Shown: piece by piece, positions 12,792-19,947 of the stretch
Layout: every line of letters begins with the position of its first letter
Position numbering within the stretch: position 1 is the first letter of the stretch
NCBI GenBank assembly: GCA_964370005.1
Contig: CAYJGR010000039.1
Span: forward strand, 1 to 22,023
Origin: Heteroruminococcus sp964370005
GTDB lineage: Bacteria > Bacillota > Clostridia > Oscillospirales > Ruminococcaceae
Direction: 5' to 3'
Length of the DNA: 22,023 bases
Made by a program: the position numbers and the translations under genes
The notes under the pieces: model-generated
What the model saw: the letters and a program-made list of their open reading frames with translations, nothing else
Told to the model about the DNA's origin: nothing
Database searches by the model: none

Positions 12792-13373
12792 ATGAGTTTG
12801 GTACCAACCGTAATAGAGCAAACAAATAGGGGAGAACGAGCCTATGACATATTCTCTCGACTTCTAAACGACCGCATAATAATGCTGTTTGAAGAGGTAA
12901 ATGATGTGACTGCAGGTCTTGTGGTGGCACAGCTGTTATTTTTAGAGGGGCAGGATCCCGACAAGGATATTCACCTTTATATAAACAGTCCCGGCGGTTC
13001 TGTGACAGCCGGCATGGCCATATATGATACCATGCAGTATATCAAGTGCGATGTCTCGACTATATGTGTGGGTCTGGCGGCCTCTATGGGTGCATTTCTT
13101 CTCTCATCGGGTGCAAAGGGCAAACGTTTTGTCCTACCCAATGCCGAGGTGATGATACACCAGCCTCTGGGTGGCATTCGAGGTCAAGCCACCGATATGA
13201 AAATCCATGCCGATTGGATTTTGGGTATAAAAGAGAAGCTAAATCGCCTTATGGCCGAGCAAACAGGTCAACCGCTTGAGGTCATACAACAGGATACCGA
13301 GCGAGATAACTTTATGTCGGCCGCGCAGGCTATGGAGTACGGCCTTGTGGATAAGATAATTGAAAAGCGATGA
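12792..13373 (+). CDS. clpP: ATP-dependent Clp protease proteolytic subunit
   Basis: Serine protease subunit that forms the two-ring 14-mer chamber fed by ClpX or other Clp ATPases. The 193-residue product carries the catalytic triad S98 (GLAASMG), H123 (MIHQPLGG) and D172 (ERDNFMS), with the oxyanion-loop SPGGS at 66-70. The N-terminal MSLVPTVIEQTNRGERAYDIFSR is the standard start with only a very short propeptide. AGGAGGAG lies 6 nt before the ATG. It follows tig by 62 bp and precedes clpX by about 200 bp, a gap filled with palindromic repeats. No CtsR- or CIRCE-like operator was recognised upstream. Confidence 0.98.
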   Translation: MSLVPTVIEQTNRGERAYDIFSRLLNDRIIMLFEEVNDVTAGLVVAQLLFLEGQDPDKDIHLYINSPGGSVTAGMAIYDTMQYIKCDVSTICVGLAASMGAFLLSSGAKGKRFVLPNAEVMIHQPLGGIRGQATDMKIHADWILGIKEKLNRLMAEQTGQPLEVIQQDTERDNFMSAAQAMEYGLVDKIIEKR

Positions 13374-13383
13374 CGGTGTTTAT

Positions 13384-13553
13384 ATAAATAATCCGCAGGA
13401 TTATTTATTCGCACATCTGCCTCTGGCAGGTGCATCTAAATAAAAAAGCCATGCCGATTTGCTTTTATTTAGATGCCGCCCTACGGGCATGGCGAATTTA
13501 TATTAGCGGAGCCAATAAAGATAAAGCATTTATATTAGTGGAGCTAATATAAA
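13384..13553 (+). repeat. Cluster of palindromic repeats between clpP and clpX
   Basis: At least four dyads are packed here. ATAAATAATCC (13384-13394) and GGATTATTTAT (13398-13408) form an 11-bp stem with a GCA loop. GCAC-at-CTGCC pairs with GGCAGGTGC (13411-13433). GCATCTAAATAAAA (13432-13445) and TTTTATTTAGATGC (13463-13476) are a perfect 14-bp pair, interleaved with GCCATGCC (13448-13455) and GGCATGGC (13486-13493). TTTATATTAG occurs twice in direct order (13497 and 13529), and the second copy forms a perfect 10-bp hairpin with CTAATATAAA (13544-13553). No ORF is present. The transcript of the clp operon would be heavily folded here. Confidence 0.8.
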
Positions 13554-13571
13554 CACAGCATAGGAGGGCAT

Positions 13572-14888
13572 ATGGCAAAAAATAGCGACAGCAAGACACT
13601 GCGTTGTTCCTTTTGCGGCAAGACCCAAGATCAAGTGGAACGCATGGTGGCGGGTCCCGGGGTTTGCATCTGCAATGAGTGTATAGAGCTGTGCCAAACG
13701 GTGCTTGATGGGGATGTTCAGCCCCCCAAAAAGCAACCCACAGTGGCCGAAGAAATTGAAATAACTATACCTAAACCCTCTGAGATAAAGACCATTTTGG
13801 ATGAGTATGTGGTGGGACAGGACAGAGCCAAGGTTTCGCTCTCGGTGGCGGTTTACAACCATTACAAGCGTATATATTTTGGTGATGAGGGTGATGTAGA
13901 GCTCAGCAAGAGCAATGTGCTGCTGCTGGGACCCACCGGTGTGGGTAAAACCCTGCTTGCACAGACCCTTGCAAAGATACTCAATGTACCCTTTGCCATA
14001 GCCGATGCCACCACCCTCACCGAGGCCGGATATGTGGGCGAGGATGTTGAAAACATCCTGCTACGCCTTATACAAGCGGCTGATTTTGACGTAGAGCGTG
14101 CCCAACGGGGTATCATATATATCGATGAGGTTGACAAGGTTGCCCGCAAGAGTGAAAACCCCTCCATCACACGTGATGTTAGTGGTGAGGGCGTGCAACA
14201 GGCGCTGCTGAAAATATTGGAGGGTACAGTGTCCAATGTACCACCACAGGGTGGGCGCAAACATCCTCAACAGGAGTTTATACAAATAGACACCTCAAGC
14301 ATTTTGTTCATATGCGGTGGTGCGTTTGATGGACTTGAGAAGATTATAGAGAAGAGGGTGTCGACCTCGAGTCTGGGGTTTGGAGGTGCTATTCGTTCCA
14401 AGAATGAGAGTGACGAGATGTTGGCACAGGTTTTGCCCCATGATTTGGTGAAATTTGGCCTTATCCCCGAGCTTGTGGGGCGTATGCCGGTTATAACAAC
14501 CCTTGAAAATCTTGATGAAGAGGCCTTGGTGACCATACTATCTAAACCCAAAAATGCCATACTGCGTCAATATGCCAAGCTGTTTGAACTTGACGGCATA
14601 GAGCTTGAATTTTTGGAGGAGGCACAGCGTGAGGTAGCAAAGCAGGCAATTGAGCGCAAGACGGGTGCCCGAGGACTGCGTTCTATTATGGAGAATGTGC
14701 TTGGGAAATTGATGTTTGATACTCCCTCGGATCACACGATTGAGCGCATCACTATCACCTCGGAGTGTGTACAGGGTATAGGCGAGGCTGAGATGTACCG
14801 AGACCCCGACCGCAAGCCTATAAAGCTAAAATTGCCCGCCACCACAACAGCACGGGGTAAATCCTCACGTCGAAATTCTGCCTCATAG
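13572..14888 (+). CDS. clpX: ATP-dependent Clp protease ATP-binding subunit ClpX
   Basis: AAA+ unfoldase that delivers substrates to ClpP. The 438-residue product has an N-terminal zinc-binding domain (C12, C15, C34, C37), Walker A GPTGVGKT at 120-127, the pore loop GYVGED, Walker B IIYIDEVDK with D185-E186, and the RKSENPSITRDVSGEGVQQALL sensor/loop block. A LGF sequence stands at the place of the IGF loop that docks on ClpP. A small AAA+ domain (KTGARGLRSIMENVL) follows. Length is typical. AGGAGGG lies 3-4 nt before the ATG, a slightly short spacing. It is followed by a strong intrinsic terminator, so the tig-clpP-clpX unit probably ends here. Confidence 0.98.
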   Translation: MAKNSDSKTLRCSFCGKTQDQVERMVAGPGVCICNECIELCQTVLDGDVQPPKKQPTVAEEIEITIPKPSEIKTILDEYVVGQDRAKVSLSVAVYNHYKRIYFGDEGDVELSKSNVLLLGPTGVGKTLLAQTLAKILNVPFAIADATTLTEAGYVGEDVENILLRLIQAADFDVERAQRGIIYIDEVDKVARKSENPSITRDVSGEGVQQALLKILEGTVSNVPPQGGRKHPQQEFIQIDTSSILFICGGAFDGLEKIIEKRVSTSSLGFGGAIRSKNESDEMLAQVLPHDLVKFGLIPELVGRMPVITTLENLDEEALVTILSKPKNAILRQYAKLFELDGIELEFLEEAQREVAKQAIERKTGARGLRSIMENVLGKLMFDTPSDHTIERITITSECVQGIGEAEMYRDPDRKPIKLKLPATTTARGKSSRRNSAS

Positions 14889-14925
14889 CAGGTATAAAAA
14901 TGTGATGTCAAGCCAAGATACGTTT

Positions 14926-14972
14926 CGGCAGTTCTGCGGATATGTCTGCAGAGCTGCCGTAGACATTTTTTT
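14926..14972 (+). terminator. Intrinsic terminator after clpX
   Basis: CGGCAGTTCTGC (14926-14937) pairs with GCAGAGCTGCCG (14948-14959), a 12-bp stem with one U-G pair and a 10-nt loop. A run of seven T (14966-14972) follows after 6 bases. It separates the clp genes from lon. Confidence 0.8.
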
Positions 14973-14980
14973 GCTAATAC

Positions 14981-15009
14981 TTGTAAAATAAATACTAATA
15001 TGGTATAAT
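14981..15009 (+). promoter_or_regulatory. Promoter for the lon operon
   Basis: TTGTAA (14981-14986) and TATAAT (15004-15009) are 17 bp apart with an extended TGG before the -10. It begins 8 bp after the T-run of the clpX terminator. Transcription from about 15016 would give a leader of about 175 nt before lon, holding a small ORF and several hairpins. Confidence 0.75.
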
Positions 15010-15056
15010 TTGGTTGTCAAAACCAATGTAAAACGCCACATAAGGAGGCGAAAAGT

Positions 15057-15170
15057 TTGAAAATAAATTTCAAACTTATTCTTAAAAGCCATTTTTCTCG
15101 TCACTTCGTGACAACCGAAAAACATGGCATAAAATATGACCATTCTTCGGGGGTCTATTTTATACCATGA
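15057..15170 (+). CDS. Candidate 37-codon leader ORF upstream of lon
   Basis: Unrecognised small ORF. AAGGAGG (15042-15048) is one of the best ribosome binding sites in the window and has no other start to serve. A TTG at 15057 lies 8 nt later and opens a frame of 37 codons ending in TGA at 15168-15170. The product would start MKINFKLILKSHF and end in GVYFIP, being basic and weakly hydrophobic. The stop lies 22 nt before the lon ATG. Within it are a perfect 10-bp hairpin (15053-15062 with 15068-15077), a second hairpin around GTCAC-TTC-GTGAC (15101-15113 region), and a third at 15129-15163. It may be a regulatory uORF or a by-product of palindromic repeats carrying a chance ribosome binding site. 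Confidence 0.4.
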   Translation: MKINFKLILKSHFSRHFVTTEKHGIKYDHSSGVYFIP

Positions 15171-15187
15171 ATAGAAAGGAATGGTCA
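15129..15187 (+). promoter_or_regulatory. lon: Mutually exclusive hairpins in the lon leader
   Basis: Fold 1: ATAAAATA (15129-15136) pairs with TATTTTAT (15156-15163) and GACC (15138-15141) with GGTC (15152-15155), with one bulged base. Fold 2: TGACCATTC (15137-15145) pairs with GAATGGTCA (15179-15187), and inside it TCTATT (15154-15159) with AATAGA (15170-15175). Fold 2 uses bases of fold 1 and takes in the end of the lon ribosome binding site AAAGGA (15175-15180). The two states could switch lon translation, and passage of ribosomes on the leader ORF would affect them. The role is inferred. Confidence 0.45.
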
Positions 15188-15192
15188 CATTT

Positions 15193-17610
15193 ATGAGCGA
15201 ACAATATACAGACTTCCCCCAAAAGATGCCCATGTTGGCACTGCGAGGGTTGGTGCTTTTTCCAAATATGGTTCTGCATTTTGATGTGGGACGTCAAAAA
15301 TCGATTGCGGCACTTAGCGATGTCATGGATAAAAATCGCAAAATATTTCTTGTGGCGCAAAAGGATGTGCGGGACGATGAGCCCACCCCAAAACAGCTTT
15401 ACACTGTGGGGGTGGTGGCCGAGGTGCGCCAGATTGTCAAGGTTCACGGCGGTGGCCTGCGTGTACTTGTAAAAGGGCTTTACCGTGCCAAGGCACTCGA
15501 AGTGGTACAAGAAGATCCCTTCTTCAAGGTGTTTATAGACGAACTACCACTCCAAGCTACAAAACCTGTGCGCTCGGCTATGGTCGATGCCACTATGCGC
15601 ACTGTCAAGGATTTGTTTGAGGAGTACTGTTATCTTTCGCCCAAAATGCCCCGTGAGATGGTGGCAAATGTCATGATGAGTGATGACCCCACATATGTGG
15701 CCGAATATATCGCCGGCAACATTCCACTCCATGTGCAGGAAAAGCAAAAGGTGCTCGAATTATCCACACCTCTGCGCAGACTTGAATTTATTGCCCATAT
15801 GCTCGAAAATGAAAATGAAATTTTGGCACTTGAGCAGGATATCCACGACCAAGTCAGAGAGCAAATAGACCGCAATCAGCGTGAATATTACCTCCGTGAG
15901 CAGATGAAGGCCATCTCGGCCGAGCTCGGCGAGGGGGACAGCACCTACGATGAAATAGATAAATATATCGACTCTATAATGAAACTCGATATACCAAAAG
16001 AAGACCAAACTACCCTTAAAAAAGAGGCCGAGAGACTTGGGAAAATGCCATCAAGTTCCCATGAGGCCGCTGTTATCCGTGGATATCTCGACTCGGTGCT
16101 GGCACTGCCTTGGGGCAAGCTTACAAAGGATAAGGTCAATATAACCGCCGCCCGCAAACTGCTTGACCGTGAGCATTTTGGCATGAAAAAGGTCAAAGAG
16201 CGTATGCTTGAGATACTGGCGGTTAGAGGACTTGCCCCCGACCTCAAAGGGCAAATTATTTGTCTTGTAGGCCCTCCGGGTGTGGGTAAAACCTCCATAG
16301 CACGCTCTATAGCCAAGTCCATGAACCGCAAATATGCCCGCATGTCACTGGGCGGGGTGCGTGACGAATCGGACATCCGAGGCCACCGCAAAACCTATAT
16401 AGGTGCGATGCCAGGGCGTTTTATCAATGCCATGAAGCAGGCGGGGAGCATGAACCCCCTCATACTGCTCGACGAGGTGGATAAACTGGGCAATGACTAC
16501 CGTGGCGACCCCTCGGCTGCACTGCTCGAGGTGCTGGACAGCGAACAAAACTTTGCATTTCGTGATCACTATATAGAGGTGCCTTTTGACCTTTCGAGGG
16601 TGCTGTTTGTGGCCACGGCCAACGATCTGGGCGCTATTCCGGGACCTCTTGCCGACCGTATGGAGATAATAGAGCTGGGCAGTTATACCCGTGAGGAGAA
16701 GTTTAACATCGCCAAGCGTCATCTTTTGCCAAAACAACTTAAAAAACATGGGCTTTCTAAGACCACGCTAAAAATAGCCAAAGATGTGATCTATGCTATA
16801 ATAGACAGCTACACCCGAGAGGCCGGTGTGCGCAGACTCGAGCGCAGCTTGGCCACCATCTGCCGTAAAGCGGCTTCACAAATTGTAGAGTTTGAGATGG
16901 ATAGGGTGGAGGTCGATGCAAAAAATATTCAAGAGTTTTTAGGCCCGCCCAAGTACCGTGAGGACGAGGAAAACAAACTTGACCTTGTGGGGGTGGCTAA
17001 TGGCCTTGCATGGACATCGGTCGGTGGCGAGATGCTACAGGTCGAGGCCGCTGTGATGGATGGCAGTGGTAAAAATCAGTCGACAGGTTCGCTTGGTGAT
17101 GTGATGAAGGAATCGGTGACGGCCGCCATCACATATATACGAGGTCATGGCGAGAAGTACGGTATCGACAGCGATTTTTATAAGACTAAGGATATACACA
17201 TCCACTTCCCCGAGGGGGCAGTGCCCAAGGATGGCCCGTCGGCCGGCATCACCACCTGTACCGCACTTGTGTCGGCGTTGTCGGGCATTGCGGTGCGTCA
17301 TGATGTCGCCATGACAGGCGAGGTCACATTGCGGGGGCGTGTACTGCCCATAGGCGGTCTTAAAGAGAAATCCATGGCGGCCTACAAAAACAATATGAAG
17401 ACAGTTTTAATCCCACAGGGTAACAAGGCTGATTTGGCCGAGATTGATCCTGTGGTGGCCGAGAAGATTACGTTTGTGCCTGTGTCGGATGTAAAACAGG
17501 TTTTGGATATCGCACTTGTATCGGCACTGCCTCAAAATATTGTAAGGGCAACCGATGCGATACCCGAGCATCGCATAGAACTGCCCACCGACACCCCAAT
17601 ACCCCAATAA
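15193..17610 (+). CDS. lon: ATP-dependent protease Lon (LonA type)
   Basis: Cytoplasmic AAA+ serine protease that degrades misfolded and regulatory proteins. The 805-residue product (ATG 15193) has an N-terminal substrate-binding domain (about 10-205) and a coiled-coil linker (DQVREQIDRNQREYYLREQMKA). The AAA+ module has Walker A GPPGVGKT at 360-367 and Walker B PLILLDEVDKLG. The C-terminal protease domain has the dyad S683 (PKDGPSAG) and K726 (GGLKEKS), 43 residues apart as in E. coli Lon. An in-frame ATG at 15181 directly abuts the AAAGGA and is spaced too closely; 15193 gives 12 nt, which is long but more plausible. lon is followed after 12 nt by engB, a conserved pair. Its leader is unusually structured. 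Confidence 0.97.
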   Translation: MSEQYTDFPQKMPMLALRGLVLFPNMVLHFDVGRQKSIAALSDVMDKNRKIFLVAQKDVRDDEPTPKQLYTVGVVAEVRQIVKVHGGGLRVLVKGLYRAKALEVVQEDPFFKVFIDELPLQATKPVRSAMVDATMRTVKDLFEEYCYLSPKMPREMVANVMMSDDPTYVAEYIAGNIPLHVQEKQKVLELSTPLRRLEFIAHMLENENEILALEQDIHDQVREQIDRNQREYYLREQMKAISAELGEGDSTYDEIDKYIDSIMKLDIPKEDQTTLKKEAERLGKMPSSSHEAAVIRGYLDSVLALPWGKLTKDKVNITAARKLLDREHFGMKKVKERMLEILAVRGLAPDLKGQIICLVGPPGVGKTSIARSIAKSMNRKYARMSLGGVRDESDIRGHRKTYIGAMPGRFINAMKQAGSMNPLILLDEVDKLGNDYRGDPSAALLEVLDSEQNFAFRDHYIEVPFDLSRVLFVATANDLGAIPGPLADRMEIIELGSYTREEKFNIAKRHLLPKQLKKHGLSKTTLKIAKDVIYAIIDSYTREAGVRRLERSLATICRKAASQIVEFEMDRVEVDAKNIQEFLGPPKYREDEENKLDLVGVANGLAWTSVGGEMLQVEAAVMDGSGKNQSTGSLGDVMKESVTAAITYIRGHGEKYGIDSDFYKTKDIHIHFPEGAVPKDGPSAGITTCTALVSALSGIAVRHDVAMTGEVTLRGRVLPIGGLKEKSMAAYKNNMKTVLIPQGNKADLAEIDPVVAEKITFVPVSDVKQVLDIALVSALPQNIVRATDAIPEHRIELPTDTPIPQ

Positions 17611-17622
17611 TCGGAGGGTTCA

Positions 17623-18213
17623 ATGAATCGACATAATGTAGAATTTGAAATGTCTTGTGGCCTTGCCCCACAGCTACCCCCGTCCGATCGTCCCGAGCTT
17701 GTGTTTGCGGGACGGTCGAACGTAGGTAAGTCTTCGCTTATAAACAAACTTTTTGGGCAAAAACAGCTGGCCAGAGTCAGCTCTATGCCCGGTAAGACGG
17801 CGACCATCAACTTTTTCTCGCTTGAAGGGGTGAGATTTGTTGACCTGCCGGGTTATGGTTATGCCAAGGTATCCAAGTCGGAAAAGCGGCGATGGGCGGG
17901 ACTGATTGAGGATTATTTTGCCTCGGGGAGGGCGATAGAGCTTGTGTTTTCACTGGTTGATATGCGCCATGCCCCCTCGGTCGCGGACTGTCAAATGATA
18001 GATTTCCTTATAGATGATGGTATACCCTTTGTAGTGGTCTGCACCAAGATGGATAAGCTGAGTAAAAATCAGCAAAAACAGCGCTTAGAGGAGCTAAAAA
18101 ACGAGCTTCCTTGTGGGGAACAGATCACTATTGTACCTTTTTCGGCCAAGACCGGCGACGGCGTAGATCAGTTGTGGGGAATAATCGAGGATATTGCGAG
18201 CAAAGAAGAATAA
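17623..18213 (+). CDS. engB: Ribosome biogenesis GTP-binding protein EngB (YsxC/YihA)
   Basis: TRAFAC-class GTPase needed for 50S subunit assembly. The 196-residue product shows G1 GRSNVGKSS at 30-38, G2-region PGKTATINFF, G3 DLPGYGYAK at 74-82, G4 TKMD at 141-144 and G5-like FSAKTG. Length is typical. GGAGGG at 17613-17618 lies 4-5 nt before the ATG. It starts 12 nt after the lon stop and is surely cotranscribed with it. The stop TAA is immediately followed by the GGAGG of the lysA leader ORF, so transcription probably runs on into lysA, since no promoter is visible in that gap. Confidence 0.97.
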   Translation: MNRHNVEFEMSCGLAPQLPPSDRPELVFAGRSNVGKSSLINKLFGQKQLARVSSMPGKTATINFFSLEGVRFVDLPGYGYAKVSKSEKRRWAGLIEDYFASGRAIELVFSLVDMRHAPSVADCQMIDFLIDDGIPFVVVCTKMDKLSKNQQKQRLEELKNELPCGEQITIVPFSAKTGDGVDQLWGIIEDIASKEE

Positions 18214-18216
18214 CAC

Positions 18217-18353
18217 GGAGGTTTAGCGTGAAGTATCACGCTAAACCCTTATTTAAAAGGCCTCGCCCGAGGACGGGCGAGATGCCGAAAAAATCTCCAT
18301 TCTGACGGAGGTTTTCAAAAATTATTTGCGCAATGCGCAGAATGGAGATTTTT
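18217..18353 (+). promoter_or_regulatory. lysA: Structured lysA leader sequestering the ribosome binding site
   Basis: Three dyads fill the 137 nt. H1: GGTTTAGCGTGA (18220-18231) with TCACGCTAAACC (18236-18247), a perfect 12-bp stem and 4-nt loop containing the GTG start of a leader ORF. H2: CTCGCCC (18262-18268) with GGGCGAG (18275-18281). H3: AAAAATCTCCATTCTG (18289-18304) with CAGAATGGAGATTTTT (18338-18353), a perfect 16-bp stem whose right arm holds the lysA GGAG (18344-18347) and ends at the lysA ATG. A second GGAGG (18307-18311) lies free in the H3 loop. It does not match the L-box or T-box consensus as far as can be seen. Control of lysA translation is strongly suggested. Confidence 0.65.
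18228..18305 (+). CDS. Candidate Lys-rich leader peptide of lysA (25 codons)
   Basis: GGAGG (18217-18221) followed by a 6-nt spacer and GTG gives a 25-residue ORF ending in TGA at 18303-18305. The whole 14-nt block GGAGGTTTAGCGTG is identical to the initiation site of the M24 peptidase gene at 3144-3157. The peptide has five Lys (residues 2, 6, 10, 21, 22), four Arg and five Pro. The tandem AAA AAA (18288-18293) codes for Lys21-Lys22 and overlaps the start of the left arm of the 16-bp hairpin that hides the lysA ribosome binding site. A ribosome slowed at these codons would cover that arm. This fits a lysine-sensing leader peptide but is unproven; it may also be a coincidence within a repeat. 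Confidence 0.45.
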   Translation: MKYHAKPLFKRPRPRTGEMPKKSPF

Positions 18354-19655
18354 ATGTTTGTATCGGATGGTTTGAATGTCAATGCACTTGGTCATCTTAC
18401 TATCGGTGGGATTGACACGGTGGAACTTGCCGAGAAGTTTGGCACACCTGTTTATGTAATGGATGAGGATGCGATAAGAGCTGCCTGCCGCAGTTACATA
18501 AACTCTATCGACAAGTTTTATGATGGTAGGGGTGGCGTGGCCTACGCCAGCAAGGCTTTTTGTTGTAAAGCCATGTGTAAACTTGCACATGAGGAAAACA
18601 TGATGCTTGATGTTGTATCTATAGGGGAACTTCATACCGCACTGAGCGCCGGTTTTCCCGCCGAAAAGATGTTTTTCCACGGCAACAACAAGACGGTGCA
18701 GGAACTGACCGCCGCCCTTGAACAGGGTGTGGGGCGCATTGTGGTGGATAACCCCCAAGAGCTTGAGATTTTAGGCGAGCTTGCCCTGAGCAAGGGTATG
18801 AAAGCCGAGGTATTACTGCGCATAAAGCCCGGCATTGATGCCCACACCCATGAGTATGTGCGCACAGGTCAAATAGATAGCAAATTCGGTTTTGCCCTTG
18901 AAACAGGAGAGGCTTTGCAGGCCATACAACGGGCGGTAAAGCTCGGTGGAATTGTGGTCAAGGGTATACATTGTCACATCGGATCTCAGATATTTGACGT
19001 TGAGCCTTTTGAGGAGGCCGCAAGGGTTATGCTGGGATTTATGGCCGAGGTCAAGCGCACCACAGGGCTTGAGATGGAGGAGCTTGATTTGGGCGGCGGC
19101 TTTGGTATAAAGTATCTGCCCGATCACGACCCCGTGGCCTATGAGCACTATATGGAGCTTGTATCCAAGGTGATAAAATCCACCTGTGAGGAGCTGGGTC
19201 TTGCACAGCCCTTCGTCATTATAGAGCCGGGTCGTTCTATCGTGGGGCAGGCGGGTATCACCCTTTATAAAGTGGGGGCGGTCAAAGACATTCCCGATAT
19301 TCGCACTTATGTGTCGGTGGATGGGGGTATGGGGGATAACCCCAGGTATATCCTTTATCGTTCCGAGTACGACTTTTTGGTGGCCGGACGTGCCGCCGAG
19401 CCTAAAGACAGCGTGGTGACGGTGGCCGGTAAGTGCTGTGAGACCGGCGATTTGCTGGGCGAGAATGTGCCCATACAGCAGGTCAGAGCAGGGGACGTGA
19501 TAGCGGTACTCTCAACAGGCGCCTATAACTACTCCATGGCCTCCAACTACAACCGCATACCGCGCCCGCCGGTGGTGTTTGTGAAGGGTGGTCAGGCAAG
19601 GGTGGTTATAAAGGGCGAAAGTCTTGACGACCTCATTAAAAACGATCTTTTGTGA
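18354..19655 (+). CDS. lysA: Diaminopimelate decarboxylase
   Basis: PLP enzyme (alanine racemase-fold, group IV decarboxylase) for the last step of lysine synthesis, meso-diaminopimelate to L-lysine plus CO2. The 433-residue product has the PLP lysine K67 (YASKAF), HCHIGSQ, the phosphate-binding LDLGGGFGI, IIEPGRS, and the active-site Cys in GKCCETGD (C361/C362), plus YNYSMASNYNR near the end. In-frame ATGs exist at 18333 and 18342, but GGAG at 18344-18347 is correctly spaced (6 nt) only for ATG 18354. That ribosome binding site is inside a perfect 16-bp inverted repeat, and a Lys-rich leader ORF precedes it. It follows engB without a visible promoter. Identity is certain; regulation is inferred. 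Confidence 0.97.
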   Translation: MFVSDGLNVNALGHLTIGGIDTVELAEKFGTPVYVMDEDAIRAACRSYINSIDKFYDGRGGVAYASKAFCCKAMCKLAHEENMMLDVVSIGELHTALSAGFPAEKMFFHGNNKTVQELTAALEQGVGRIVVDNPQELEILGELALSKGMKAEVLLRIKPGIDAHTHEYVRTGQIDSKFGFALETGEALQAIQRAVKLGGIVVKGIHCHIGSQIFDVEPFEEAARVMLGFMAEVKRTTGLEMEELDLGGGFGIKYLPDHDPVAYEHYMELVSKVIKSTCEELGLAQPFVIIEPGRSIVGQAGITLYKVGAVKDIPDIRTYVSVDGGMGDNPRYILYRSEYDFLVAGRAAEPKDSVVTVAGKCCETGDLLGENVPIQQVRAGDVIAVLSTGAYNYSMASNYNRIPRPPVVFVKGGQARVVIKGESLDDLIKNDLL

Positions 19656-19657
19656 TA

Positions 19658-19686
19658 TTGACAAATTTTTTGTTGTATACTATAAT
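19658..19686 (+). promoter_or_regulatory. ribU: Consensus promoter for the FMN riboswitch-ribU unit
   Basis: TTGACA (19658-19663) and TATAAT (19681-19686) match the consensus exactly with 17-bp spacing. It starts two bases after the lysA stop codon. The predicted start near 19693 is about 17 nt before the riboswitch. Confidence 0.85.
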
Positions 19687-19709
19687 AAAAACCACAAAAT
19701 AATAAATCT

Positions 19710-19832
19710 GTTTCAGGGCGGGGTGAGATTCCCCACCGGCGGTGATGGGCATATGTGCCACAAGTCCGCGAGTTGTAAGACTGATGGGGTTAGAATCCCC
19801 AACCGACGGTATAGTCCGGATGAAAGAAACGG
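19710..19832 (+). promoter_or_regulatory. FMN riboswitch (RFN element)
   Basis: The conserved FMN aptamer blocks are present in order: CAGGGCGGGGTGAGATTCCC, then CACCGGCGGTGAT, AGTCCGCGAG, GACTGATGGGGTTAGAATCC, CCGACGGTATAGTCCGGATG and AAAGAAACGG. The closing stem P1 is GTTTC (19710-19714) with GAAAC (19826-19830). It senses FMN and lies before a riboflavin transporter gene, so high FMN should switch off ribU through the terminator downstream. Confidence 0.97.
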
Positions 19833-19864
19833 TTGTAGTGTATGGATAGATATACAAAAACCTT

Positions 19865-19897
19865 GCGCCCTTGGCCTATTTGGTCGGGGGCGTTTTT
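19865..19897 (+). terminator. Riboswitch-controlled terminator before ribU
   Basis: CGCCC (19866-19870) pairs with GGGCG (19888-19892) and, inside, GGCC with GGTC, followed by TTTTT (19893-19897). GGTTGTAGTGT (19831-19841) can pair with ACACCTACAGCC (19900-19911) around it, with a bulge and wobble. This is the expected off-state element of the FMN riboswitch. Confidence 0.85.
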
Positions 19898-19947
19898 GCA
19901 CACCTACAGCCCTCCCCATCGCAGATAAACCAAGGAGGAACAAAATT

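Noticed and set aside
13384..13553. CRISPR array in the clpP-clpX gap
   Set aside because: The repeats are palindromes of different sequence, with no regular repeat-spacer unit.
15181..15192. Lon start at ATG 15181
   Set aside because: The ATG directly follows AAAGGA, leaving almost no spacer; ATG 15193 fits better and gives the usual Lon N terminus.
18333..18353. lysA start at ATG 18333 or 18342
   Set aside because: The nearest GGAG (18344-18347) is downstream of both; only ATG 18354 is properly spaced, and the added residues do not look like the family N terminus.
18214..18353. Lysine riboswitch (L box) or T-box before lysA
   Set aside because: The region is too short for either aptamer and lacks their conserved blocks, such as the T-box UGGNACC motif; the three dyads do not match the L-box layout.
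19624..19947. N-terminal extension of ribU through the FMN riboswitch
   Set aside because: The frame is open by chance across a non-coding RNA; the AAGGAGGA site and a normal RibU start are at 19932-19950.
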